Positions 22,541-34,412 of a stretch of 64,000 nucleotides of DNA are shown here, in pieces. The DNA is from Atrichornis clamosus. Lineage: Eukaryota > Chordata > Aves > Passeriformes > Menuridae. The stretch covers positions 496,001 through 560,000 of the forward strand of contig WBMZ01004648.1 of NCBI GenBank assembly GCA_013400975.1, written 5' to 3'. The translations under genes were made by a program, and so were the position numbers. The notes below the pieces were generated by a model. It was not told where the DNA came from, made no database searches, and saw nothing but the letters and a program-made list of their open reading frames with translations. Each line of letters opens with the position of its first letter. Within the stretch, counting starts at the first letter, position 1.

Positions 22541-25500
22541 GTTTTTTGAGAAGCAAGTCAAAAAAGGCTGAATAGGAAAAAAAACTTCCATATGTAGAAG
22601 AAGTGGCACAAAACCCAGTTTTTTTCTCTTTTACTACCCTTTGCTATCCCTCCCTGTTCAGGGGCATATTTTGATTTAAAGGAAAAATTCAGCATATAGG
22701 CAATGGAACACAACTATTCTAGGACTTTGTGAAATTATCTGTGACAATAAAAATATAAACCTGCTTAGTCTCTACTCTGTAATCTGTCCCTGGATGCTAA
22801 ATTGAGTTTAAATTAGCTGAACTTAAGTATCTGTGCCACTGTATGCTTGCATATACCAGTAATTACCACTCAAAGGTGAGTCTTCTCCTGAATCCTTTCA
22901 TTGATTGCAACTGATAGGTCAGACCACTAACACAGAAAATTAAAACAAAACAAAAAAAAAAAGAAGTCCGTTTGTAATTTGCAGAGCCTAAAATATTTGT
23001 CCAGGCATTTCTACTGTTTAGTTCAAAATTACATGAAAATTTATTTTTGATGCAGCAAGGTTTGATAGCATAGAGAAGTGCTGACTCATGAACTCAATGG
23101 CAGGACATCACAGCATGAAGCTCTGCAGACAGACAAAACTCGGCAGTCTTCACCACAAGCTAAGGAAAATATTTACGGAAAAATAATACAGTAAGAGATT
23201 CAAGATACAAAGTCTTAGGAAAATGTTGACTATCATAAACTCCATGTTAAATGTTTTGAAATAGCAAGGAAGTAGAATAAACTTTTCACTAAATTTTAAG
23301 ATACAGTTGGCATTTTCATGAAGAGACTCCTGAGAAAGAGAGAAAAACAACAGTTGAGAGTTTAGCACTTGAATCCCTGGCTGGACACTTTCAAGTTTTG
23401 TGCTTTGGCTCACTGAAGAAGCTCAATGTTTTTACCTTTGACACACACGTTTATTTCAGCTGGCATGCTCTGCTTCCATCTCTCCTGATCTTCTGAGTTT
23501 TTCTTTGAGAGGAACATGAAGATTTACTGCAGTAGGAGAGTGTATGGAAATTATCTGAATGCCCTAACATCACTCTTGCTCTTTGCAGACGAATGAAGGG
23601 AGAAAACGGAAAACAGGGTCAGAGTCTTGCGAGGTGGAGTCATTGTTGTACCATCTATTTATTCCTTTCAATTGAAGACAAATGGGAGCAATTCAGCAAT
23701 ACGAACAAATGATTGAATAGGAATTTGGACTTTGGAATACGACTTCCTGGATAAAAGTTAGCAGAATCATTTAATCAGAAATGCCTTTTATCAGAACATG
23801 AAGACGCCTTAAAAGTCTCTCAGCCGTGACACACGGTGGAAGAGTGATTGACTCACTTAGACTGAGTAGACAATTCTTGGAAGATGCACTTTTGTGTTAC
23901 ATATATATTACCCTATAATCCAAGAGAAATGTAAATGGGATGAGGGATGACTTTACCTTGATTCAAGAGCTATGTCAGACTTCTCATAAATTTCTATGAA
24001 GATGACAAGGAAAATAAAATTTACAAATATTTGTTGGTTGACATTTTCTTCCTATTTAGGAGCATTTATCTCTACCAAATAAAAGCAATCCAGATCTTGG
24101 GAAAATCTGACCTTTACATTCAAACAGCTCTGGAGTTACTTCATAAAAATGAGCTTTTGTTATTAGAGTAGGATAAAAGCAGAACCCCTGCACATCCAAT
24201 TTCTAAAGTAGAGTTACTCTTCAGCAGACCTCAGGTTTTGGGACAGCCTGTGACAGACTAACCACAGAGATATGCAGCATTCACCAAAAGACCTGAGGCA
24301 TGGACATTTACAGACTGACTCAGACTGATTTAAACTCCTTTGGATCACATAGCAATCACCTTTTCACCATTGATAGAGCTGATGATCTCTTACTAACATT
24401 AGAGTGACAGAAAGCTACTTTCAAATTCCATATTGTGAAGAACTTGGAAACTGAGGATTATGCTCACAATGTAACCACTTTGTACCACATCATTATATTG
24501 TTGACAATTGTACTTAATTATTTGGGGTACAGTTTTCAAAACACTGTTGTTCAACTCTCTTCCAAAAAGGTAGTTTGCTTTAATTTGCACCTTTTGATTT
24601 CCAAGGAAAAATTAACTAAGCCTCTGTCTTAAAGTGCACTGTTTTTCCCCATAGCGAACTCCACAAGAAACTTTCATTTCTTTTCTTCCTTGTTTCAGAT
24701 GCCCAGCCATCACTACTCAGGATATAAAACATCTTGTTTACCTCTAGTCACATCACTGGGACTGTTGTCATGCTATTTCAGGAATACACTGCAGCTCACT
24801 ACAGGTACCAAATGGAATCATAGAAAGGTAGAGGTTCTTGATTGAATTTATTTGTGTTTGAATCTGTCAGGGATAAAAGAGCCAACAAATAATAAAATAG
24901 ATGCAAGCCTCTGTAAGTCAGCAGCCACCTGCTACCTCTGGGCTATTAGAGGGGCCCTCAGCATGACAACACAAATCCATGCTGGCAGGCCAATCACAGC
25001 TTAAAAAAGCCCTACATCAGCTCACCTCTTCAACTCAGCCAGCAGAGTGACAGCAATGTTGAAATTTCAATTTTCCTGATATTAGTTGTGAATTGTTTTA
25101 TCGCATTATTTTTATTCTCACTGTTTCGTTGCCTTTTAAATGTTGATAGTGTTGATAGCTCTCAAATGCAGTCTATCTAGTTGCTCTTTCGAGAAATGAA
25201 GGTTAGGTTCTACTCTATTTTTTTAAATTTTACTTCCCCACATAGGCTGAAGCTCTTGTTTCGTTTGTCTCCTTTCTATATATCTAAATCACGTAAATTG
25301 CAGGGAACTGTAAAAGTCAAAGTACTCATCACAGGCATCATAATTATTGATAATCAACTATTTTTCAGTGCTAGCACCATTTCACATGCTGTTCACTACC
25401 TTCATTCCCATTTATAGAATGAGTCAAATTCTGTACTGCTTTATATCACCTGCAAGTGTATAAATTAACCCTAAGCATTTGCAATGATGTCTAGTTTAAT

Positions 25501-26934
25501 AAGGTTATGAAAAGAAACAGAGCAAAATGTACTTCTTTTTTTTTTTAACAGCAGATGAAATCTTGTCCTCAGTATAGTCAGTAAAAATATTCCCATTATC
25601 TGGGTCTGGGTTTTCACTCTCATGGTCTGAATTTGAATATTAAAAGGAGGATCATAAGGGGTTTGGGAGGTTTGTTTGGGTTTTTTTTTTTTCTTTACAT
25701 TGTTGGCTTTGAAAATACAGTCCAAAGCATCCTGCCTGCACCTGAGGTTCCAGAACAGATATTAGAGATGATGTAAAGGGAGAAAATAAAACAAGTAAGT
25801 TATTTAATTTCCTTTTGTTTTTTCTTATCCCTGAATACCAGTATTTGTACTCATTAAAGATTATCTTAAAGATTTCTCTTTAGCCTCCCTTGTTTTCTAG
25901 AAAGTCTGCATGGCTAATCTCAACCAGTTGTAGAAGAGAATTCAGTCTGAAATGAATGAAGGCAAGTGGTGATGTTCCCGTGGGATTACATCAGAGTTTG
26001 TATTTCACCTTAGTAATCATACATGGGCAAATTTCAACATCTCTGAGTTGTCAGTGACCTGATTTTTTTCATCTCTCACTACCACATAGTATATTTGGGA
26101 GAGTTCTGAAAGTATCCAGGAAAGCTGGCTCCCTTGAAAGTCCTGGGGAGTTACACAAATGGAGAAATGATGACTTGTGGGTTCAGAAGTGGGGCCCAAC
26201 ATACAACATGGACATATGGAGATATCCTAATTTGTCCTCTGATTCATTTCTTCTCTTAAGGTTCTATGAGCACTGAGCATGAACATTTTCTTTTGCAGCT
26301 CCTGCAGCTTTTCATGACAAGATTTCTTTGGGGTTTTTTATTTCTATTTTATTTCTATTTTATATATTTTTTTCATATTCTCTTGGAATCCTGTTTAGCA
26401 GCCCATTGCTTTGCATTTTCCATCTTGCAACTGTTTTGTTTAATTTTTCTTCTTAAGGTTGCCTTTTACATCTTTTCACTCCTTTTCCCACACTCACCTA
26501 TGGCCTTGCTTACAGCACATAAGAACAGTTCAAACAATTTAGAAGTGAAAACCTTTCTGTTTAAGTAACAAGTATGGTGCTCCTGCTGCATACAAACTCC
26601 TACACATATCATAAGTCTAACACAGTCCTATGATAACAGAGTACAATAACTGCTGTACAGAAATGCATTCTCATAAGCAACAGCTGTCAGCTAAAATTCT
26701 TTACAATTTTCTCTTGAAATAAATTTACTGTTTCTTTCTGCCTACATTATTCACAACTTGTATCACACAGAACCAGAACAAGATTCAATAACCTTTTAAA
26801 ACAACTTTCCTATTTTACCTTGTATAGTGGGTATTTTTTTAGCCAGACTAAAAAGTCATACTAAGATAAATGTTTCCCATGTGATTAACATTAGCAAATA
26901 GAGTAGTACTAGTATGAGAGTACTGCTGGACGTT
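22541..26934. other. AT-rich unique non-coding DNA
   Basis: No gene is supported. A T/G-rich low-complexity patch lies at 25655-25695. At 24985-25012 a CCAAT-type motif is followed by a TTAAAAAAG box, noted separately. Frames of 87 (23150-23413, minus) and 100 codons (26266-26568, plus, rich in Phe and Leu) are compositional. Confidence 0.5.
24985..25012 (+). promoter_or_regulatory. Weak candidate core promoter (CCAAT and TATA-like boxes)
   Basis: 'ggccaatcacagcttaaaaa' combines a good CCAAT box with a weak TATA-like TTAAAAAAG a few bases downstream, in a locally GC-richer patch (24930-25060). The two boxes are closer together than in most promoters. No gene follows. Confidence 0.15.
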
Positions 26935-27195
26935 TGAAGCTGTGTCAGGGGAGGTTTATGTAGGATATTAGAAAAAGGTTCTTCACCCAGAGGATGGTTG
27001 AGCACTGGAAGAGGCTCCCTAGGGAAATGGTCAAAGCACCAAGCCTGGGGGAGTTCAAGAAATATTTGGACAATGCTCTTGGGCACATGGAGTGATTCTT
27101 GGGGATGGTCCTGTGCAGGGCCAGGAGTTAGACATAAAAGATCTTGATGGGTCCCTTCCAACTCAGGATATTCTATGATTCTATGATTTTATGAT
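26935..27195 (+). mobile_element. CR1 LINE 3'-end fragment with intact tail
   Basis: The forward CR1 3' end is clear. There is a 'ggtttatgtaggatattaga' and 'ggttcttcacccagaggatg' stretch from the end of ORF2, then the UTR with 'gatgggtcccttccaactca'. The tail follows as ATTCTATG/ATTTTATG octamer-like units. It is about 260 bp, 5'-truncated and fairly little diverged. The minus frame at 26856-27161 is its shadow. Confidence 0.93.
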
Positions 27196-27921
27196 CCTAG
27201 GGTTCTATCAAGGGACATATTTTTCAGGCAATCTCTAGAGTTTCTAGAAAGAAAATAAATGAAACTAGAATCTAGAGATCTTTGTTCTTGTTAAATCTAG
27301 GACTTGTCTTGTTAAAATTCTGCTTTGAATGATACATCGAAATATGTACCTTGTGTCACACTGTTCATCAACATGTCACATTGTATCTTGTCACTTTATA
27401 TGGCTCAATATGACAGATGCATCTCTAAAGCAATGTGTCATCTTGTCCCTTGGTATGAGGGAAAATAAATATATTCTTGTTTTGTTTACAGTACACTATT
27501 TCCAGAAATAGAAAAAAATTGAAAAAAAATTCCAACCACCATAAAACAAACATCAAACAAAAAAACTTCTATTTAGTTTTGTAATATTTTATGTAAATGA
27601 AAGGAAATGATGATGTCTCCCTCATTCATTAAAAAAAAAAGTATACAAATTAATACGTGCCCAGAATACATAATTTCAATTTGTTATTCCTTTGATTTAA
27701 AGGATAGAAAGAACATGCCTGTAAGCATTTGCTATATATTCTATAAATAGCTAGGAAAATTACGGACTTGGGAAAAAGAACTAACAGACTTAACACATAG
27801 TAAATTCTTGTGTTCCTGACAACAAATAATTGTATTTAATTATTTAAAAACACACATATTAATTAACATTAGGAGTTATTTCATTTTTTATTTCCTAGTT
27901 CCTTTGAAATAAATTGTTTTG
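27196..27921. other. AT-rich unique non-coding DNA
   Basis: Nothing recognisable lies between the CR1 tail and the LTR. Confidence 0.5.
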
Positions 27922-28914
27922 TGTGTCCAGGTTTTGGTAATAAAGGGTTTATAAGAGTGGCTTCTCTGAGAAGCTGCAAGGAGCTTGCCTTATGTCTGGC
28001 AGAATCAATGCCAGGTAATGGTGGCAAGGTGGACCACCACTGCCCAAGGCAGAGCCCGTCAGTGGTGGTGGTAGTGCCTCTGGGATAACAGGTTTAAGAA
28101 AGATGGGGAAAAATCCTGTAGAACAGCAGCCAGAGAGAGGAGGTGAGAATATGTGTTAGAAACAAGTCTGCAGACACGGAGGCCAGTGAAGAAGTGAGGG
28201 GTAGGAGGTGCTCCAGGTGCCGGAGCAGAGATTCCCCTGCAGCCCGTGGTGCAGACCATGGTGAGGCAATGTTCCCATGCAGAACCTGGAGGTCCATAAT
28301 GGAGCAGATATCCCCCTGTAGCCTGTGGAGAGCCCAACATCAAAGCAGATAGGTGTGCATAAAGGGGACACTGTGGGAACACTGTGGAAAGCCCATGCTG
28401 AAGCAGGTTTGCTGCCAGGACTTGTGACCCTGTGGGGGATCCACACTGAAGGGGAGTGTTCCAAAAGAAGTGCACACCAATGGAGACCCCACACTGGAGC
28501 AAGGGAAGAGTGTGAGGAATCCTCCCCCTGAGGAGGAAGCTGTGCCAGAGACAACATGCGATAAGCTGTCTGCAATCCCCATTTCCCATCCCCCTGCCCC
28601 ACTGGTGGAGAGGAAGTAGTGAACTGGGGAGTGAAGTTGAGCCCAGAGAGAAGAGAGGGGTGGGAAAAGGTGTTTTTAAGATTTTGGGTTTATTTCTCAT
28701 TAGAGTACTCTGTTTTGATTGGTAATAAATTAAATTAATTCCCCTAAGCTGACAGTTTTGTCCATGATGGTAATTGTTGAGAGATCTCTCCCCTGTCCTA
28801 ATCTTAACCCCTAAGCTTTTCATTGTGTTTTGTCTCCTTTGTCCAGCTGCAGAGGGGAATAATAGAGTGGCTTTGGTCAGCATCTGGCATCCAGCCGGGA
28901 TCAACTCAACACCC
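27922..28914 (+). mobile_element. Avian LTR (ERVL-like) with internal repeats
   Basis: The GC-richer segment starts with TG ('tgtgtccaggttttgg') and ends near a CA in 'ccgggatcaactcaacac'. The inner part carries loosely repeated phrases of the kind 'gagcagagattcccctgcag' / 'gagcagatatccccctgtag' and 'ccatgctgaagcagg' / 'ccacactggagcaag'. An AATAAA at 28724-28729 lies in a conserved 'ggtaataaattaaattaa' block. I know this arrangement from a widespread avian LTR element, and the AATAAA gives plus orientation. I could not find a clean target-site duplication. The minus frame of 285 codons over it is antisense to the LTR and not a gene I recognise. Confidence 0.75.
28724..28729 (+). terminator. 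AATAAA signal of the LTR
   Basis: A perfect AATAAA sits about 190 bp before the 3' edge of the LTR in its most AT-rich part. It is the likely polyadenylation signal of the ancestral element. Confidence 0.5.
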
Positions 28915-29502
28915 AAATTTTATACAATAATTTCACATTATATTGAACTGTGTCAGTGTGCAAGACACTGAATTCACTGATATGTTCTATTTACTCTTAA
29001 TTAGTGCTGTGTTGAGATATGTTGTAAAACTACATTAGTTGGCTGAGGAGACCAGACACTGGGCACTGAGTTACTTTAATCCATTAAGGTTGTGCTTCCC
29101 ATAAGTCAAATTAACTCTTTCGCAAAGCAGAAATGTGAAGAAGAGTCAGCCTGTCACATTATGGTTTCCTAATTGTCGGTTCAGCCCCCTTCATGGCTGC
29201 ATCTAACGTCCCAGGTTAAAGCAGAGGGCAATGATCCATCATTCAGTGGTTACTGCTCTTTTTCCTGGCTCCAAGCTACTTTTCTGTTCCTCCACAATAC
29301 ACCCTTTTTTTAAAATGCAAAAAACATTGCTCATCTCTCAGCCCGGAGACTTATTCTTGTCAACGTTTTGAATGTGTTAGAGGAAAGGACTGAGTCCTGG
29401 AAACCAATGTCCTATATTCAAATACATAGAAGGACCTGCTGTGTCCAAACATGCAGAAGTCAGTTTGATATCTCTAATCTAGCCCTGTCTGTGTTTTTTA
29501 AC
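28915..29502. other. Unique DNA, possible conserved element at 29040-29350
   Basis: The stretch 29040-29350 is complex, with no simple repeats and near-balanced base content. It holds a 'cctgtcacattatgg' phrase, a TAATT core and a 'cttcatggctgcatct' phrase. It resembles a vertebrate conserved non-coding element in texture only. Confidence 0.2.
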
Positions 29503-29600
29503 ATCAGAGCTTAGGTTGGAAAAGACCTCTAAGACCATCAAGTCCAATGACCAACCCAAGACTGCCAACTCCACATCCACACATTTTTTTAAAACCTTTG
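29503..29600 (-). mobile_element. CR1 LINE 3'-end fragment
   Basis: 'agcttaggttggaaaagacc' followed by 'tctaagaccatcaagtccaa' and 'actgccaa' is the reverse complement of a CR1 3' UTR. Only about 100 bp can be recognised; the inner boundary is soft. Confidence 0.88.
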
Positions 29601-32600
29601 AAGAGTTTCTATCAAGTCTTTGAGGGCTTAGAGAGTATGTTCTTACCATGTACCATGCCTTAACGTCTGCCCCAAGATTTTGGGTAATACTGTATGCTTG
29701 TGTTGAGAGAAACAAAACATTGTTAGATGGTGACATCGTCTGCACAGAGTGGGACAAGAAAAAACCTGATCTGAACTCAGTCACAAAACACTGAGATAAA
29801 AGACCGCATAATTCAGCCTTCAAAATGAACGTAGATCAAGTCACCAAAACCAAACACTGATGACTGCACTGCATCCTCACTACTCGCATTTGCAGGCATC
29901 TGAGTACACTAAGGAAACACAATGCAGCAACATGCAGTTATGACTTGGGGGGCTTTCCAAGCTAACATACACCCTGAAAGATTTCACATCTATCCATATC
30001 TCTGCATTTGCAAGCTCTAGTCTAACTATTTTAAGCAGGTTTTTGCAACATGGGTAAACATGAACTCAAATGACATTGAGATTGTAGTATAGTATGTAGC
30101 GTAATTTTGTACCTTAAAGAAGATTAAAAAGCAATAATATTGAATAATGAAATAAAAAGCATCAGTGAGAAAAACTCCCAGTTTCTCCAGTAAAATATCA
30201 ATCAAGTTTTACCAAGGCAGGGATATTTTTAGTTTCCCTTTTATTATTACATCCATCAAGGATATACCAGATCAGTCCACTGTATGTAAATGCTCAGGTT
30301 AGCACTTGCAGATTCACATCTTTCAGTTCAATTTAAAACAAGGATTGATTCACTTCTGATGTAGGAAAATATGGAGTAAAAAAAAAACCCCAAAATTTCA
30401 TTCTTTTTCCTGATAATGCTTATACTATTCAGGAGATTTTTCTTTACTAGGAGCTGATGCACATGGCTATTCTCTTCCTTTCTGTGCTTCATATTGTTCT
30501 TATGGAGAACAGACAAAAGAAAAATGTTTTTCACGTGATGTTACCAGATAGTTTTAATGAATATACTTGAGAAAAGTGAGAGGAAGAAGAGATTGTAAAG
30601 CTTAGTTATTTGGAACTCAGTTTTATGAGACTATTATTGCTGTCTGTTCTTGTTTGTTCTATTTGTAATGTGAATTATGACATGGCAATTGTGTATGATT
30701 ATAGATAGTTATTTATGGAACTAGATATTGCCTCTACACTTAGTTATGCTTTTGCCTGTGAGGTAAGCATTCTATTACTATTGAGGTGTTTAATTGATTC
30801 TAACCCTGTTTCCTTTTTTTTTTTTTTTTTAGTTAATATGTGTATTGACAGCTGTTTTGCACACCCTTCTGTGCTACTCTCCTCTCTCTGTTATTTATAT
30901 GACAAATCCTCCCGTGACCAAATATAACTAAGGCAACATTGTTATAAAATATGATCTATTTATATGCATGTTTAAAAATTCTATAAATATATGATGCATC
31001 TATATGATATATCTAATAGGTATTTATGTACTTATATGCTAAATTTATATGACATAAATATTTTAGAGTGTTGTCTTATAACATTTAAACATTTATAATA
31101 ATTATTACTATTGATTATATATTTTTATTTTAGAAAAATATTTTTGTCTGTTTTCCTAAATAGATTTGCTAATTGTAACCAAATATTGAGTCTGTATTAA
31201 CGTGCATGCTCATGTACAAGGATATATAGGACAATTTTTCAACAGCAACTTCTGGAATTATTGGTTTGTTTCAACTGATTCTGAGAGAAAATTCTGCAAG
31301 CTTTGTGAAAAGACCTAACTGCTTAGAAGGAAAAAATTTCTCTCATGAAAATGTTTTTAACTACTTTTAGCTTGACTGGGGAGAACCTAAGTGAGAAAGG
31401 AAGACACTGGAAACCATGGAAATTATCATGGAAGAAGTTTTTTGCCTTGTTTTTTGGTCTGATTTTGGTTTTGGTCTTTTTTCCTACCTTGTATGTAGGA
31501 AGGAAGAAATGGATGCAGGAGAGAATAGAGAATGCATTCGTTCCTATGGTTATAAATATGCACTAACAATATCAGTGAAACAAGGACATTAATACATTAG
31601 GGAGAAGGGATTTTTATACTAGTGTTCCTCCTAAAAAAATTGAATATGTACTTTAAGCATTATTTATCTACTTTGATTTGTACAGTCTAAATAAAAACCA
31701 CTCATTCAATGCCTTGGATGAATATACTGGCCTCTTCAAATCCCACCCATTCCATTTCCCTAAAGCATTAATATACTTTGAAAAAAATTAAATGTGTCAA
31801 CATAATGACATAACATTGAATCACCCCTTTAAATCTCCAATGTATGGAAGTACATTTGCTTATCTTTAGAAGTTTCCCACAGAAAAATTACTATGTTGTT
31901 GTGAAGTTCTCCTCAGACAGCCTGGATATCTTATTTGCGTCTGTAAGGTAAGGTATGTATAATCTAAATTTAGGGAGGCAGAAGAGATATATCTCAGGAA
32001 GTTGTTGATGGATTGGCAACCAGTGTGGCTGTGTGGGGAAAAAAAAATGAGACAAAAGCTTACCAAAGCAAAAGAGGTGACACAAGGGTTCCATGCTCTA
32101 GAGGTTTTCACATAAAGAAAAGGGAATTTCTCAGGCTTCATGCTTTGAAAAAACTCATGAAGTTCCAAAGGAGGATCCTGCAGGATTCTCTGTGACAGCT
32201 AATGCAATCAGAAACAACTCACTAGACCTGCACCTTTAAATTCCACCTATAATTAATTATACATTTAATTCCAAATGCTAAAAACTAAATAGATTGAAAA
32301 AAAGTGACAGGGACATCCTAGGGGGTACTCACGTAAACTGGTTTATATTTGAAGGAATGTATTTTAATTAAGATGTTGGTTTAATTAACAGAACAGCACA
32401 TTCCACTTCATCAAGACGGTTTCTGGTGGCATGAGATCTTGCATATGCCCATAAGGCTTGTAGAGTATGTGGTCCTCTCCTGCTAGGAACCTTATCTGCT
32501 TTTCAGAAAGATAAAGTGGTTCTTTGCACATAACTGAATTACCTTCCTAGGGTGCTCCTTTTTACCTTCTGTCACAGCCTCTTTGCCTGGAAAAAGAACC

Positions 32601-33956
32601 TGAAATATTTTTAACTTTCAGAGGATTTTGAAAATTGATCTTGGTGGATCATGTGCAGGAGGAGAGACATGCCCTCTTTGAAGGTCACAGAAAGGATATC
32701 TGAATGTTTAGTTTTGTCACAATCAAATGGATTTATTAAAAAGTCCTATGGAGGAGTAAAAATTCTTAAAAAAATTATTCTTCTGTTAAAATTACAGTCC
32801 ATATTATCAGAGTTTTATATCCTTTATCAAAGGAAAAATCTGCTTTTAATATGCAGTGCGTATCAGCACTCTGGTGAACTTCCCTAGCTTCATAGGACAC
32901 TGTTGCATGATTTCAGTGATGCAAAATATGGACTGTTTAAGGTGACTAACCCCTCTGTAGTTTTCTCGTGGCAAGTGCAAGTGATATAGTTTCCACCACC
33001 CAATCATTCTTTTGTTAGCTTTGTTCACTATCCAGCAATTTAAGGCCCATTCTTAGATTTCAAACACCATTATATTAGGTATCAAGAGAACATATTGAGA
33101 GAACAGAAAGGAGTTTCTTATTTCAAGTAACTGCCAACCAGAGTTCAGGACAAGAGAAAGTAGATGTGTTCAGCTAAATGAGGGAGTTCCAAGGAAACAG
33201 AAAATATGATAAAAACAATTAAGTTAATGTGAGATCATTCAGGTGGCAGAAGGAAGACAATGCTGTTGTTTGGCAGCTATACATGAAAAGATTCTCTCAA
33301 GCATGGACGATATGGCAGAAGAAATTATGGATCATGCTGTTCAAAAATGAACCAAATATTTACATTTCATGTTCAAAATCAAATTTTGAATTAATAATTG
33401 TTGTTTCAGCAGACTAGAAATAGATCAAGAATGCTCTGAAAAGTAGTAATATTAGACATCATGCTTGATCAAAATTAGTAGACAGATCCAGTGATGCAAA
33501 GAAATATGTAACAAAGTGATGAGGTCTTTCAGCAGTGTTCTTAAGTAGCAGGTCTTGGACAGTGTTGCTTTTGGTATAGTAGATGTTGCAGTAACTGAGA
33601 TGTGAGGAGAAGAAATATGGACAAGAGGTTTAGATTTATAGATCAAGAGAATTTTTTTTACAGATGGATAAAGGATTGTAATTCTTATCATAATTAAACA
33701 GAATGTAAATAGGAAGGCCTGTAGTGACACTTGAGTAGAATTTAAAATGAGGTTGTAGCAGAAATATGTCTTTGTCCATCATGGTCAATAAGTGGTGTAA
33801 TGAAGACTATTTGAGGAAGAAAAGGAAGGACATTCATAATTTAGCCAAGTAGAATTTGAGCCACTAAATAAATATCGACCTGGAAGTGTCAGACAAGCTA
33901 AAATTTGCACAACAGAAGATCCTACATTGTTATTTCTCTCTGCAAATGTTGTATAT
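29601..33956. other. AT-rich unique non-coding DNA
   Basis: No gene or repeat family is supported. A poly-T run lies at 30812-30831 and a very AT-rich patch at 30940-31140. All open frames are at most 100 codons and unrecognised. Confidence 0.5.
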
Positions 33957-34412
33957 TATCTTAAAATGCTTTGGGTTAGAAAAGAACCTTAAGGTCATTG
34001 AGTCCAACCATAAACACAGGCAAGTCCACCACAAAACCACTTCCCTGCGTGCCTGATCTACATATCTTTTAAATACCTCCAAGGTTGGTGATTCCACCAC
34101 TTCCCTGGTCAGCCTGTTCCAGTGCTTGACAACCCTAATATCCAGTCTAAACCTTTCTTGGTACAATTTGGAGCCATTTCTGCTTGTCCTATCATTTGTT
34201 ACTTGGAAGAAGAGACCAACTCCCACCTTGCCAAAATCTTTCTTCACGTAGTTGTAGAGAGTGATAAGTCCCACCTGAGCCTCCTTTTCTTCAGGCTAAA
34301 TAACCCCAACTCCCTCAGCCGGTCCTCATAGACACTTTACCAGCTTTGTTGCTCTATGGACACATGTCAGTGCCTCAATGTTCTGTGGTGAGGGGCCCAG
34401 AACTGGACATCC
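33957..34412 (-). mobile_element. CR1 LINE 3' fragment (about 455 bp)
   Basis: The plus strand is a reverse-complemented CR1. It starts with 'gggttagaaaagaacc' and 'aaggtcattgagtccaacca'. It passes 'gtgattccaccacttccctg' and 'cagcctgttccagtgcttga', then continues into the 3' end of ORF2 ('ctttcttcacgtagttgtag', 'aataaccccaactccctcag'). It ends near 'gggcccagaactggac'. The ORF2 frame is broken, and the 114-codon minus-strand frame at 33930-34274 is the remnant. Confidence 0.93.

Noticed and set aside
22400..22609. 69-codon Asn/Gln/Thr-rich minus-strand frame as a low-complexity protein
   Set aside because: It is a translation of the GGTTT microsatellite.
24810..24840. CR1-like start ('ggaatcatagaaaggtagag')
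   Set aside because: The resemblance ends after about 20 bases and no CR1 sequence follows.
28059..28916. 285-codon minus-strand frame as a gene
   Set aside because: It lies antisense within a recognisable LTR and its openness follows from GC-rich internal repeats; no domain is recognised.
33930..34274. 114-codon minus-strand frame as a gene
   Set aside because: It is the broken C-terminal part of CR1 ORF2 and its UTR (SKLYQERFRLDIR...HWNRL type phrases).
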